From Candidatus Rokuibacteriota bacterium (GTDB lineage Bacteria > Methylomirabilota > Methylomirabilia > Rokubacteriales > CSP1-6): a DNA stretch of 64,000 nt. A program made the position numbers and the translations under genes. The first letter of the stretch is position 1, and each line of letters starts with the position of its first letter. Shown here one piece after another: positions 43,367-52,236 of the stretch. The stretch spans positions 62,001-126,000 of the forward strand of contig QHTE01000061.1 in NCBI GenBank assembly GCA_003220685.1. Direction: 5' to 3'. The notes beneath the pieces are model-generated. The model was not told where the DNA came from. It did not search any database and worked only from the letters and a program-made list of their open reading frames with translations.

Positions 43367-44188
43367 TCAGACCAGACGTCTTCGCGCGCAGAGAAGGTCG
43401 ACGTACCCGCGAATCCCAAGATGTCGCTCGGGACGATTCGCGTCAAAGGGCTCGATCGACGCCCCCTCGCCGAGGGCGTGGACGACGAAGCCGTTCGCGC
43501 GAAGAAACTCGAGGACCTTGTCCGGAGCCAACCCGAGCTCGCGGATCGCGGCGGGCGCATACTCGAGGGCCAGGCACACGTCCGCGCTGGCGCGCACCGT
43601 GGCCGCCATCCCCTCGCAGACGGCGGGCTCGTAGCCCTCCACGTCGATCTTGATAAAGCGCACCGCGGATTCGATGCCGCGCTCGCGGGTGAATGAGTCG
43701 ATGCTCACCTGGCGGACCGTGTCGGTGGTCGCGACCCCGCGCCCGGAGCGAAAGGCGTCGGTGCTGATGCGGTGGCCCGCGTGGTGGCGCTGGTCGCGCC
43801 ACAACCCGATCGTGCCGTCGGTCGCGCCGACCGCCGCGTGGATCGCCTCGGACCGCTCGGCGAACCCGAGCCGGCGGAGCGCTCGCACGAGCCGCTCGTA
43901 GTTGCGGAGCTCCGGCTCGAAGGCGAACACCTTGAAGCTGGGGCCGAGCGCGCGCGCGAACACGGCGGCGGTGTACCCGACGTTGGCCCCGACGTCGAGG
44001 ATGTGGCCGCCGCGGAACAGATCCGGACGCCGGCGCGTCAGGGTCGCGAACGGGTCTCCCAGGCGCTTGTACGCGAAGTACGTCCGGACGAAGAGGTCGG
44101 AGACCACCGGATTGTCGAGAAAGCCCAGGCGATTCACCACGCCGTAGGCGCCGTGGAGGCGATCGACGACGAAGAACCGCCAGTTCAT
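43367..44188 (-). CDS. FkbM-family methyltransferase
   Basis: A 273-residue methyltransferase of the FkbM class, which O-methylates sugars and polyketides. The SAM motif is ILDVGANVGYTA near residue 65, and IKIDVEGYEPAV near residue 180 is the FkbM landmark. A GTG 15 bases upstream is possible, but ATG 44188 is preferred. It is the last gene of a glycan operon and lies 25 bases after the membrane glycosyltransferase gene. Confidence 0.88.
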   Translation of the reverse strand: MNWRFFVVDRLHGAYGVVNRLGFLDNPVVSDLFVRTYFAYKRLGDPFATLTRRRPDLFRGGHILDVGANVGYTAAVFARALGPSFKVFAFEPELRNYERLVRALRRLGFAERSEAIHAAVGATDGTIGLWRDQRHHAGHRISTDAFRSGRGVATTDTVRQVSIDSFTRERGIESAVRFIKIDVEGYEPAVCEGMAATVRASADVCLALEYAPAAIRELGLAPDKVLEFLRANGFVVHALGEGASIEPFDANRPERHLGIRGYVDLLCARRRLV

Positions 44189-44213
44189 TTCACGCCCGGG
44201 CACTTTGGGGCGG

Positions 44214-45917
44214 TCAAGCCGGTGGCCGTCGGGCCAGCTCCCAGAACGGCTCGAGTCGCTCGCCGAAGAGATAGAGCGGCGCCTTGCCCTCTTCCCAGTA
44301 CGAGAACACCTGGCGCGTCGCGTACGTCTTTCGCAGCCCCTCGAAGAACACCTCGAAGTCTCGCGCGGTCAGCGGCTGCGATCCGCGGGTCGGCGCCTGG
44401 TTGATGCCGATCAACGAGTACGGGCTCGGCACGAAATTGTAGACGAACACGCGCTGCCGGCTGTCGAGCCGCTCGTGAATCGCCTCCGTGATGGCGCTGA
44501 ACGCTTCGTCGCTCGTCGTCCTGATCAACGCGTCCTTCACGTGGATGTGCTCGCCGACGCGGTCGAAGACGGAGTCGATGCCCGATTCGGTCGAGATGAA
44601 GAGGTCGCTCTGTCGGAAGTCGCGAGCCTGACGTTGGATCAGGCGCTCCTTCAGCTGACCATACTGATACCAGGGGCGGATGCCGCCCCACACGTTGAGC
44701 GCGAAGACCACGAGCACCAGAGCGAGCGCGCGCCACGCGGCACCGCGCGGCGATCGGGTCGCGGCGGTGTCCTCCGCCGACAGGGCGATGGCCCCGAGCA
44801 TCAGCAGAAGGATGAGCGGCGGGAGCGTCACGACCTGGTACTTGGTGACCGAGGGCCAGAATCTCGCGTGGAAGATCGCGTAGGTCACCAGCCACACTCC
44901 CCCGCTGATTGCCGTGGCGAGGCGGGCGCCGCGGATGAGGCGACGGGCCCCCCAGAGATCCGAGGCCAGCAGGATCATGAGAAGGCCGGCGAGCGCCGTC
45001 AACGCGACCAGCGACGCGACCTTCCGGTGGGCAAGCGACACCAGGCCTCGCGCCGAGTCGAACACGACCTGGGTTCCGGCCACGAAGGCGGTCAGCTGCC
45101 CTTTGACGACCCGCGGGATGTCGAAGCGTGTCGCGTGCTCGAACGCCTGGTAGTCCTGTGCTCTTCCGAGCGAGTATGAGAGCCATCCGCCGAAGTAGTA
45201 CCAGCAGTACCAACCAAACGTACCGACCCCGAACCAGACAGCCAAGAGCGCGAGCCCTGCCCCGACGAGGACAGTCCCGAAGACTCCCGCCAATCCATAG
45301 ATCAACGCATCGCGCGCGCCATCCCGCCACGGGCGGCCGATGGCGAGGAGCGCGACCGCCGCGAAGCCGAACAGGAAGTTCTCTTGACGGAACGCCACGG
45401 CGAGTGCATTGAGCAAGCCCATCAGCGCAACGAATCTCCAGTGAAATTCCCTGTTGTCGACACGCGCGCTGACGAGCAGATAGAAGATCACCAGTAAGAT
45501 CACGAGCGAGAGGTGCTGGCGCTCGCCGTTGGCGAAGTGCCAGTAGCCGAACGACACGGCCAGGAGCCCCGACCCGACGGTGCTGGCGAGCCAGCCTCCG
45601 AGGAGGCGGAGCACGCGGTAGAACACGACGACGCCGGCGCCGCCCACCAGGGCGTTGACCGCCTGGATCACCGCGAGCGTCGAGATCGGGACGCGCAGCA
45701 CATCGAGCACGCGCCGCAGCAGGTACATCAAAAGCTGAGTCCCGGTTGATGTCGGATGGAACAGGAACCCGTAGTCCGGCTTGTCGATGCTGATGACGTA
45801 TAACCCGCCGTCCGGGGGAGGAACCGACGAGAACGTGAGGCCGTACAGCAGAACGACTCCGACGAAGAGCGCGATCTCGGTCAGATAGCGCCGCTCCGCG
45901 ACGGGGGGAGCATCCAC
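44214..45917 (-). CDS. polytopic membrane glycosyltransferase (PMT/ArnT-like)
   Basis: A 567-residue polytopic protein with about 10-12 hydrophobic segments. The first extracytoplasmic loop contains an acidic residue in SIDKPDYGFLFHPTS, as in GT39/GT83-type lipid-linked-sugar transferases, and HFANGERQHLSLV follows. The C-terminal 120 residues are a soluble domain, with WEEGKAPLYLF near the end. It likely moves a sugar from a polyprenyl donor to a glycan at the outer face of the membrane. GTG 45917 starts one base after the Rieske-partner gene stop. Confidence 0.75.
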   Translation of the reverse strand: MDAPPVAERRYLTEIALFVGVVLLYGLTFSSVPPPDGGLYVISIDKPDYGFLFHPTSTGTQLLMYLLRRVLDVLRVPISTLAVIQAVNALVGGAGVVVFYRVLRLLGGWLASTVGSGLLAVSFGYWHFANGERQHLSLVILLVIFYLLVSARVDNREFHWRFVALMGLLNALAVAFRQENFLFGFAAVALLAIGRPWRDGARDALIYGLAGVFGTVLVGAGLALLAVWFGVGTFGWYCWYYFGGWLSYSLGRAQDYQAFEHATRFDIPRVVKGQLTAFVAGTQVVFDSARGLVSLAHRKVASLVALTALAGLLMILLASDLWGARRLIRGARLATAISGGVWLVTYAIFHARFWPSVTKYQVVTLPPLILLLMLGAIALSAEDTAATRSPRGAAWRALALVLVVFALNVWGGIRPWYQYGQLKERLIQRQARDFRQSDLFISTESGIDSVFDRVGEHIHVKDALIRTTSDEAFSAITEAIHERLDSRQRVFVYNFVPSPYSLIGINQAPTRGSQPLTARDFEVFFEGLRKTYATRQVFSYWEEGKAPLYLFGERLEPFWELARRPPA

Positions 45918-45918
45918 G

Positions 45919-46512
45919 TCAGTCCGCGGGAGTCAGCCGCTTGGAGTTTGGTCCGAAGTGCCTGAGGTAGTCCTGCTTGTGGAGAATGAACTGGTGATCG
46001 GCCAGGTAGATCGAGTTGTTCTCCCGCCCGAACAGGCGCGCCCGCCGCTCGATCATGTCGATGTCCTGCTGGTCCTTCTCGATCTTCAGCCGCTCGATGG
46101 CCTTGCGGATCCAACGGCGGAAGGGATAGAGCCAGAAGGGCATGTCGAGCTCCATCTCGAGCGTGCTGAGCGTCGAGTTCCGCTCGGGAATCTCGGTGTA
46201 GACCAGGCGCGTGGTGGTCTGCATCACGTGATGGATGCTCGGAATCCACCACGGGTGGGGCTTGATGTCGTAGTTCCGGAGCTCGGCTGGCGGGATGTAC
46301 TCGGTCATGCATGTCTGGCCGAGCCGGAAGCCGAGCAGCGACCAGGTCTCGCGGATGAAGATCTTCCGGGCCGCCAGGTCGTGCCAGAGCACCTCGTACG
46401 TGTCCGAGTACTTCTTGTGCAGGAACACGTAGTGCTCGGCGTCCAGGTAGACGGCCACCGCGATCGCCAGCGGCGTGTCGATCTCGTACTCGAGCGCGAA
46501 CCGGTACTTCAC
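45919..46512 (-). CDS. oxygenase-type catalytic-domain protein with D-x2-H-x4-H iron motif, separate from its Rieske partner
   Basis: A 197-residue protein that looks like the catalytic (SRPBCC/helix-grip) domain of a Rieske oxygenase. Asp24-x2-His27-x4-His32 matches the non-heme iron motif of Rieske oxygenases, and DQQDIDMIERR at residues 147-157 holds acidic residues (Asp147, Asp150, Asp152) near the place of the third iron ligand and of the common ED-x2-I-x-E block. The N-terminal Rieske domain usual in such enzymes is absent but is encoded by the adjacent gene; the GTG start overlaps that gene's stop (GTGA). The iron site therefore seems intact but divided over two polypeptides. Substrate unknown; the operon suggests a sugar or glycolipid. 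A non-enzymatic SRPBCC role remains possible. Confidence 0.7.
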   Translation of the reverse strand: MKYRFALEYEIDTPLAIAVAVYLDAEHYVFLHKKYSDTYEVLWHDLAARKIFIRETWSLLGFRLGQTCMTEYIPPAELRNYDIKPHPWWIPSIHHVMQTTTRLVYTEIPERNSTLSTLEMELDMPFWLYPFRRWIRKAIERLKIEKDQQDIDMIERRARLFGRENNSIYLADHQFILHKQDYLRHFGPNSKRLTPAD

Positions 46513-46928
46513 TCTCGGCCTCGCGTCCGGCTGACGTACGCCCGGTCACCGATCACGGTGTAGGCCAGCAGGGTCAGCGCGTACCGCGGCGCCCGCTCCG
46601 GCCTGAAGCACTCGGTCGGCTCACGCAGCGAGGCCATGATCCGCTCGTTCGGATTGTCCCGGAGCGCCCCCGTCGCCACGTCGAAGAGATAGCCGTGCCA
46701 CGGGCACTCGAGCGTGCCGTCTTTCCGACAGTAGGTCGCCTGGCTCAGCGGGCCGCCCATGTGGGGACACGCCTCGCGCAGCACATAGAGCTTGTCGCCG
46801 TCCGGGATCACGACGACCTCGACGCCCTCGCCCACGTCCCTCACCTGCACGACTCCGCGGTGCAGGTCACGCAGCTCGATCGGGCGCGGATAGAAGGCGT
46901 CGGCGGGGCCGGGCGGCGACTGGGTCAC
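46509..46928 (-). CDS. stand-alone Rieske [2Fe-2S] protein
   Basis: A 139-residue protein with the Rieske cluster ligands Cys54, His56, Cys75 and His78 (CPHMG and CPWHG), 18 residues apart between pairs, as in oxygenase-type Rieske domains. There is no transmembrane or signal segment. It is followed at four-base overlap by the catalytic-domain gene, so both may form one oxygenase. The spacing to the upstream methyltransferase gene is 7 bases. No reductase gene is seen in the operon; a Bfd-like [2Fe-2S] protein lies 10 kb away, but no link is shown. Confidence 0.88.
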   Translation of the reverse strand: MTQSPPGPADAFYPRPIELRDLHRGVVQVRDVGEGVEVVVIPDGDKLYVLREACPHMGGPLSQATYCRKDGTLECPWHGYLFDVATGALRDNPNERIMASLREPTECFRPERAPRYALTLLAYTVIGDRAYVSRTRGRE

Positions 46929-46935
46929 GCTGGCC

Positions 46936-47679
46936 TCAGCACTCCGCGTGGATGAGCATGGAGCCCGAGATCGCGCGCAGCAGCGGCACCCGCTCGAGCC
47001 GCTCGGTGATCGGCTCCATCAGCGGCAGGAGCGACGCCGGGATCGCCGGATGGAGAAAGTCGAAGTACGTCACTGCGAAGCGCCGGAAGCCGATACGCCG
47101 CAACACGCGCGTGATCGCCCGCCGGGTGAACGCCATCTCGTCCGGCGAGCCGCCGTAGTGGACCTTGAGCGGCTCGCACTTGAACATGAGCAGCACCTGA
47201 GGATTCGTGAGATTCGGCTCCGAAAACACGAGGCGCCCCCCGCGACGGAGGACGCGACGGGCTTCCTGGAGGGCCACCTCGACGTCGAGGTGGTGGAGGA
47301 TCGAGCAGCCGTAGACCACGTCGAAGGATCCGTCGCGGAACGGAAGGGCTTCGGCGTTGCCGCGGACGAACCGGGCCATGGCACCGACCTTCGCGCGGGC
47401 CTTGGCCAGGAGATCCCCCGAGAGATCGAGCGCGACTACCCGGGCGCCCGACGGGGCCACACGCCGCGTGAACTCCCCGGTGCCGCACCCGAGCTCCAGC
47501 GCGCGCGTGCCGGGCGCGATGCGACCCGTCGCGACGAACAGGCGCCCGCGGCGATCGGCGCGAGCGCGGCCGACCGGCGAGTTCCAGCCGAGGATGGTCT
47601 CGGTATCCCGCGCGGCGACGCCGTCGAAATGCTCGAGCTCTCGGCCGAGACGATCCTCGGCCGGTGCAGCCATCGCCAT
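46936..47679 (-). CDS. class I SAM-dependent methyltransferase
   Basis: A 247-residue methyltransferase with motif I LELGCGTGEFT near residue 62, the ribose acidic ALDLSG, and SFDVVYGCSILHHLD preceding RVLRRGGRLVFSEPN. A hydrophobic segment near the C-terminus (IPASLLPLMEPI) may touch the membrane. The start ATG is 47679 (an alternative ATG at 47673). Together with the Rieske pair it could act on a lipid-linked saccharide. Confidence 0.85.
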   Translation of the reverse strand: MAMAAPAEDRLGRELEHFDGVAARDTETILGWNSPVGRARADRRGRLFVATGRIAPGTRALELGCGTGEFTRRVAPSGARVVALDLSGDLLAKARAKVGAMARFVRGNAEALPFRDGSFDVVYGCSILHHLDVEVALQEARRVLRRGGRLVFSEPNLTNPQVLLMFKCEPLKVHYGGSPDEMAFTRRAITRVLRRIGFRRFAVTYFDFLHPAIPASLLPLMEPITERLERVPLLRAISGSMLIHAEC

Positions 47680-47683
47680 GTCC

Positions 47684-48376
47684 TCAGAAGCCGCCGTCTC
47701 GCCGCAGCTTCGCCCGGGTCATGCACCAGAGCATCTTCAGGCCGTCGCGAAACGCGTTCACCTTCGACTTGCCGGCCGTGCGGGCCTTCTCGGCCGACGG
47801 GATCTCGGCGAACTTGAACCCGGCGCGCTGGGCCTTGATCAGGAACTCGAGGATGTACTCGAAGCCCGGCGACGTGGCCGTGATCGCCTGGGCGACCTCG
47901 CGCCGGACCGCCGCGTAGAAGAAGAGCGCGTCGGAGATCTCGACGTGATACATCGCGCGGAACAGGAGCGTGAACGCCTTGTTCCCGACGTAGCGGATGA
48001 CCGTGTCGTCGTCGCTGCCGGACTCCGGCAGGTAGCGGGAGCCGAGCGCGAGATCGGCGCCCTCCCGCACGCGCTGGACGAGATGACGGACGTCGTCCAG
48101 CTCGTACGACCCGTCCGCGTCGGCCAGCACGATGATGTCGCCCGTCACGTGGCGAAAGCCGGTGGCGATCGCGTCGCCGTAGCCGCGACCCGGCTGCTGG
48201 ACCACCGCGCATCCGAGGCGGGCGACCAGCTCGGGGGTTCCGTCGGTCGAGTGCCCGTCCACGACCAGCACCTCGTCGACGACGTCCCGAGGAACCTCCT
48301 TCAGCACGGCCTCGATCGAGCCCACCTCGTTCAGGGTCGGGATGATCAGAGAGACCTTCTCGCCGAGCTCGTTCAC
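47684..48376 (-). CDS. DPM1-like family 2 glycosyltransferase
   Basis: A 230-residue GT2 transferase of the dolichol-phosphate mannose synthase type. VSLIIPTLNEVGSIEAVL and VVDGHSTDGT start the GT-A fold, and DADGSYELDDV carries the metal-binding acidic residues near residue 88. The soluble C-terminus lacks membrane helices, as in polyprenyl-phosphate glycosyl synthases. It probably makes the polyprenyl-phosphate sugar donor used by the PMT-like enzyme encoded downstream. The GTG start overlaps the adjacent stop (GTGA). Confidence 0.87.
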   Translation of the reverse strand: MNELGEKVSLIIPTLNEVGSIEAVLKEVPRDVVDEVLVVDGHSTDGTPELVARLGCAVVQQPGRGYGDAIATGFRHVTGDIIVLADADGSYELDDVRHLVQRVREGADLALGSRYLPESGSDDDTVIRYVGNKAFTLLFRAMYHVEISDALFFYAAVRREVAQAITATSPGFEYILEFLIKAQRAGFKFAEIPSAEKARTAGKSKVNAFRDGLKMLWCMTRAKLRRDGGF

Positions 48377-48921
48377 TTGTCCGCCTCCACGTTCAGGCTG
48401 ATGAGGACGCCGCGCTCCTTGTCCATGTGGGGGATGTACGCCTGCGAGAAGTCGTCGTGGTCCTTATGGATCGTCTGGCGCCAGTCGTAGCGCCTCGCGC
48501 CGCGGAAGCCGGCCGATTCGAGGGTCGAACGCAGGCTGTCGAAGTCGTACACCGTGCGGTGGTAGAGGACCCGCGGTCCGCTCGCGGTCGGGATCTCGAT
48601 GCGCCCGTAGAGGGGCCCGTGGACGAGCGCGAGGTTGCGCGTCTCTCGGTAGACCTCGGTCATCGCGTCGAAATCCGGCACCGCCAGGCGCAGCACGCCG
48701 CCGTGCTTGAGGACGCGATGCCACTCGCGCAGGACGTCGACCACCTCGATGCGGTCGAAGTACTCGATCACGTGGCAGGCGTAGATCAGGTCCGCCGTCT
48801 CGTCCTTGAACATCGGCAGGGTGCGGAGATCGCTCTGGTGATCGACGTGAGGCAGGTCGGCGAGGTCGACGTGGACGAACCCCGGTAGATATCGCCGGCC
48901 GCAGCCCAGATGCAGCTTCAC
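48373..48921 (-). CDS. class I SAM-dependent methyltransferase
   Basis: A 182-residue small methyltransferase. VKLHLGCGRRYLPGFVHVD opens the SAM-binding fold, and ACHVIEYFDRIEVVDVL, then HGGVLRLAVPDFD complete it. The GTG at 48921 overlaps the aminotransferase stop (GTGA) and is preferred over a longer frame whose first 86 codons look random. It is a predicted glycan methyltransferase. Confidence 0.8.
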   Translation of the reverse strand: MKLHLGCGRRYLPGFVHVDLADLPHVDHQSDLRTLPMFKDETADLIYACHVIEYFDRIEVVDVLREWHRVLKHGGVLRLAVPDFDAMTEVYRETRNLALVHGPLYGRIEIPTASGPRVLYHRTVYDFDSLRSTLESAGFRGARRYDWRQTIHKDHDDFSQAYIPHMDKERGVLISLNVEADK

Positions 48922-50036
48922 GCGGACGTCCTGGGGCCGCCGCGGTAGAACGCGCGGATCTCGTCGCAGATGCGGCGGACTGTCCGGTCTTCCAGGAAGG
49001 ACGACGACGGAAGCCAGAGACCCTGGCGCGAGGCGCGCTCGGTCTCGGGAAAGCTCCCGGGCTCGCGATAGGGCGCCTGGGTGTGGATCGGCGGATAGAA
49101 CGGGCGCGACCCGATCCCGCGCTCGTGCAGGAATTGTCGCAGCGTCGCCGGATCCGGGACCAGCACGTCGATGAACCACGGCGAGGTCTCGCTCAGGTTC
49201 GTCTCGACGAAGGTGACCTCGGGAACGTTCGCGAGCTCGGATCGGTACAGCGCGAACAGTTCCTTCTTGCGCTGGACGCGCCAGTCGAGCTTCGTCATCT
49301 GCGCCAGGCCGATGACGGCCTGGAGGTCCGTGAACTTGAAGTTGTACCCGAGCGCGATGTGCTCGTCGACGCCGTCCCGCAGTCGGCCGAAGTCCTTGAT
49401 CTTGCGTATGGCCGCGATCAGCGCGTCATCGTCGGTCACGAGCGCGCCGCCCTGGCCCGTCGTGATCACCTTGGGGCTGCTGAAGGAGAAGCTGCCGACG
49501 GCGCCGAACGTGCCGAGGTGCTTGCCCCGCCACCGCGAGCCGAGCGCCTGCGCCGCGTCCTCGACCAGGAGCACGCCGCGGTCCCGAGCGAGCGCGACCG
49601 CGCGATCCATGTCGGGCGCGCGACCGTTGAAGCTGACCAGCATGATCGCCTTCGTGCGCGGCGTGATGCGGCGCTCGGCCTCGGCGAGGTCGAGACAGAG
49701 GGTCGCGCGATCGATGTCCACGAAGCGCGGGGTCGCGCCGGTCAGGAGCACGGCATTGGCCGAGGCGATCATCGTGAGATCCGGCACGATGACCTCGTCG
49801 CCGACGCCGACGCCCAGCGCCGCCAGCGCCGCGAACAGGCTGACGGTGCCGTTCATGACCACCGAGACGTGCCGCGCGCCGATGTAAGCGGCCAGCGCCT
49901 GCTCGAACTCCCGGGTGCGGCGGAACTCGGTCAGCCATCCGCCCGAGTCGAGATAGTCGACGACGGCCTTCTTCTCTTCCTCGCCGAGCCACGGTTGCAT
50001 CTGCACGACGTAGTCCGAGCCGGAGCCGGTCGTCAC
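48918..50036 (-). CDS. PLP-dependent sugar aminotransferase (DegT/DnrJ/EryC1/StrS family)
   Basis: A 372-residue DegT-family aminotransferase. The PLP lysine is Lys189 in SSPKVITTGQGG; VMNGTVSLFAALAALGV and VEDAAQALGSR are the pyridoxal-binding blocks. The resemblance is to perosamine-synthase-type enzymes, which would fit the GDP-mannose dehydratase-like and GDP-fucose-synthase-like genes directly upstream. The GTG start overlaps the epimerase stop (GTGA). The amino-sugar product is not predictable. Confidence 0.86.
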   Translation of the reverse strand: MTTGSGSDYVVQMQPWLGEEEKKAVVDYLDSGGWLTEFRRTREFEQALAAYIGARHVSVVMNGTVSLFAALAALGVGVGDEVIVPDLTMIASANAVLLTGATPRFVDIDRATLCLDLAEAERRITPRTKAIMLVSFNGRAPDMDRAVALARDRGVLLVEDAAQALGSRWRGKHLGTFGAVGSFSFSSPKVITTGQGGALVTDDDALIAAIRKIKDFGRLRDGVDEHIALGYNFKFTDLQAVIGLAQMTKLDWRVQRKKELFALYRSELANVPEVTFVETNLSETSPWFIDVLVPDPATLRQFLHERGIGSRPFYPPIHTQAPYREPGSFPETERASRQGLWLPSSSFLEDRTVRRICDEIRAFYRGGPRTSA

Positions 50037-50968
50037 CGGTCACGCTCCGTCTGCTTGTACCACTCGATCGTCTGCCTGAGTCCGTCCTCGAGGGTGAAGC
50101 GCGGCTTGAGCCCGATCAGCCGGTCCGCGCGCTCGGTGCTCGCGGCCCGCCGCGGGTCGCCCCCGCTCTTGCTGGCGTCGAACGTGATCCGGCCCTTGAA
50201 GTCCGTGAGCCGCGCGATGAGCGACACCAGGTCACGGATGCTGATCTCGCGCCCGGACGCGAGGTTGACGCACTCGAAGCCCTGGAGCTTTTCTGCGGCC
50301 AGCACGATCCCCTCGGCGAGATCTTCCACGTAGAGGAAATCGCGCGTGGGCGAGCCGTCGCCCCACACCACCAGCTCCGGATCGACGAAGCACTTGCGGA
50401 TGGTCGCCGGGATCACGTGCGAGATCTCAGGATCGAACCGATCGCGCGGGCCGTAGGCGTTGGCCGGGAGCAGCACCGACACGCGCATGCCGTACTCGCG
50501 ATGGTACATCTCGGCCATCGCCACGAGGTCGAGCTTGGAGACGCCGATCCCGAGGTGCGTCCCGGCGATGCGGCCGGTGTACAGCATCTCCTCGCGCAGC
50601 GGCGAGGGCGCGGTGGCCGGATACGCGAGGAGGTTACCGACGGCGATGAACTGCTCGACGCCTTCCTGGCGGGCCGCCTCCAGCATGTGGAGGTTGATGA
50701 GCGAGCAGTTGTAGTACTGGCTGGCCGGATGGCTGCGGCTGAAGGCGATGCCGCCGGTCTGGGCGGCCAGGTGGAGGACGACCCGGCAGCCGCGCACCGC
50801 GCGCTTCGCATTCTCGAGGACCCGGAGATCGCAGTCGCGGCTGCGCGGCACGACGATGGCCGCCGGATCGACGCCGCGCGTCTCGATGAGCTGCTCGACG
50901 ACGAAGGAGCCGATGAATCCGGCGCCCCCTGTGAGCAGGATCTTCTTGCCGCTGAACAACCCCGCCAC
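50033..50968 (-). CDS. GDP-fucose synthase-like NAD-dependent epimerase/reductase
   Basis: A 311-residue SDR with ILLTGGAGFIGSFVVEQ at the start and YHREYGMRVSV, LLPANAYGPRDRFDPE matching GDP-L-fucose synthase (Fcl). The active-site Ser/Tyr/Lys appear as VGNLLAYPA and GVSKLDLV with Lys in the usual place, though the Tyr-x3-Lys context is modified. It should reduce or epimerise GDP-4-keto-6-deoxymannose made by the enzyme of the preceding gene. GTG 50968 is 9 bases after the stop of that gene. Confidence 0.84.
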   Translation of the reverse strand: MAGLFSGKKILLTGGAGFIGSFVVEQLIETRGVDPAAIVVPRSRDCDLRVLENAKRAVRGCRVVLHLAAQTGGIAFSRSHPASQYYNCSLINLHMLEAARQEGVEQFIAVGNLLAYPATAPSPLREEMLYTGRIAGTHLGIGVSKLDLVAMAEMYHREYGMRVSVLLPANAYGPRDRFDPEISHVIPATIRKCFVDPELVVWGDGSPTRDFLYVEDLAEGIVLAAEKLQGFECVNLASGREISIRDLVSLIARLTDFKGRITFDASKSGGDPRRAASTERADRLIGLKPRFTLEDGLRQTIEWYKQTERDR

Positions 50969-50977
50969 GCCGGCTGT

Positions 50978-52048
50978 CTACCAGTCTATCCGGGTCGCCC
51001 AGCTCTCACGATTCTGCGCGTACCACTTGATCGTTTCCCGCACGCCCTCTTCGCGAGAGAACTCGGGCGTCCAGCCGGTCAGCTTGTTGAACTTGCTGAA
51101 GTCCACCCGGAGCTCTTCCACTTCGCTCTTCCCGAGCCGGGCACGCCCCTCGGTGTCGGCCTCGAGCTCTTTCTTGCCCCAGTACCCGAGCTCCTCGCCG
51201 GTTCGCACGATCAGGTTGTACCAGTCGAGGATCGAGATGGTCTGGCCGTAGCCGTACACGTAGACGTCGCCGGGCAGCCCGAAGAGCGCCGCGTAGATGT
51301 GACCGCGGACGCCGTCCTTCACGAAGCAGAAGTCGCGCTTCGAGCGCACGTAGCCGAGCTTGACCGTGTCGCGCCGCAGCGCCTGCGTGATGATGGTGCT
51401 GGTGATGAACCGCGGGCTCTGCCGCGGCCCGTAGTTGTTGAACATCCGCGTGACGACCGTGGGCACTCCGTAGGCAGCGTGGAAGTTACGGGTCAGGAAG
51501 TCCGCCGCGAGCTTGGAGGTCGCGTAGACGCTTTGGGGATTGACCGGTGACCGCTCGTCGAGGATCAGTCCGCCGTTGTCGTCGAAGCGATACTGGTCGC
51601 GGACCTCTTCGCGGATGTTGCCGTACTCCTCGGAGGATCCGGCGGTGTCCACCTTGAACACGTCGAGGTCCAGATCGACGATCGACTGCAGCAGGTTCAC
51701 CACGCCGAGCACGTTCGCGCTGAGCGTCTCGTAGGAGCGCGTCCAGCACTCGCCCACGTGGGCCTGCGCGCCGAGGTGGAAAATGATCGGCTTGTCGCCG
51801 AAACCTTTCAGAGCCTTGAGGGTCTGGAGGATCGCCTGCTTGTCGGTGAGGTCGGCGCGGTGAATCGTGGCCTTGTTCTGGACGTGTCCGGTGTTGTGGA
51901 GCATGCCGGACGAGGTCGGCCGCACGAGGGCGTGCACGTTCGCCTCGTACTGCAAGAGGCCCTCGACGAGGTGGGATCCGACGAAGCCGTCGGCGCCCGT
52001 CACGAGGACTGTCCGTCCCTTCAACAGGCCTGCCACCCGTACTTCCAT
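50978..52048 (-). CDS. GDP-mannose 4,6-dehydratase-like enzyme
   Basis: A 356-residue extended SDR. LVTGADGFVGSHLVE binds NAD, AGSSEEYGN holds the active-site residues, and YATSK carries the catalytic Tyr and Lys. Related sequences are GDP-mannose and CDP-glucose 4,6-dehydratases; the adjacent Fcl-like gene favours the former. ATG 52048 has a GGGAGGAG ribosome-binding site 12 bases upstream. It is the first gene of the 52048-43367 operon. The 188 bases before it contain no gene and no clear promoter. Confidence 0.84.
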   Translation of the reverse strand: MEVRVAGLLKGRTVLVTGADGFVGSHLVEGLLQYEANVHALVRPTSSGMLHNTGHVQNKATIHRADLTDKQAILQTLKALKGFGDKPIIFHLGAQAHVGECWTRSYETLSANVLGVVNLLQSIVDLDLDVFKVDTAGSSEEYGNIREEVRDQYRFDDNGGLILDERSPVNPQSVYATSKLAADFLTRNFHAAYGVPTVVTRMFNNYGPRQSPRFITSTIITQALRRDTVKLGYVRSKRDFCFVKDGVRGHIYAALFGLPGDVYVYGYGQTISILDWYNLIVRTGEELGYWGKKELEADTEGRARLGKSEVEELRVDFSKFNKLTGWTPEFSREEGVRETIKWYAQNRESWATRIDW

Positions 52049-52236
52049 GCCCGTGTGTTCTCCTCCCCCGCGCTCCGTGAGCGGCGTCACGACGTCGTCG
52101 GGACGCGCTCGCCCGAACGCGAGCATACTAACCTATTCTTCACGGTGGAAGCCTCGTAAAAGGGCGGCGGAGCTGGCCGAACCGCTCGGGCTACGTCCGC
52201 GTCGTGAGGGTCGTTGGGCGTGACGGGTGCGCCGTG

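Noticed and set aside
52049-52236. A promoter for the third glycan operon in the 188 bases before ATG 52048
   Set aside because: A TAGTAT-like box is present, but no convincing -35 box lies at the right distance, so it was not listed.
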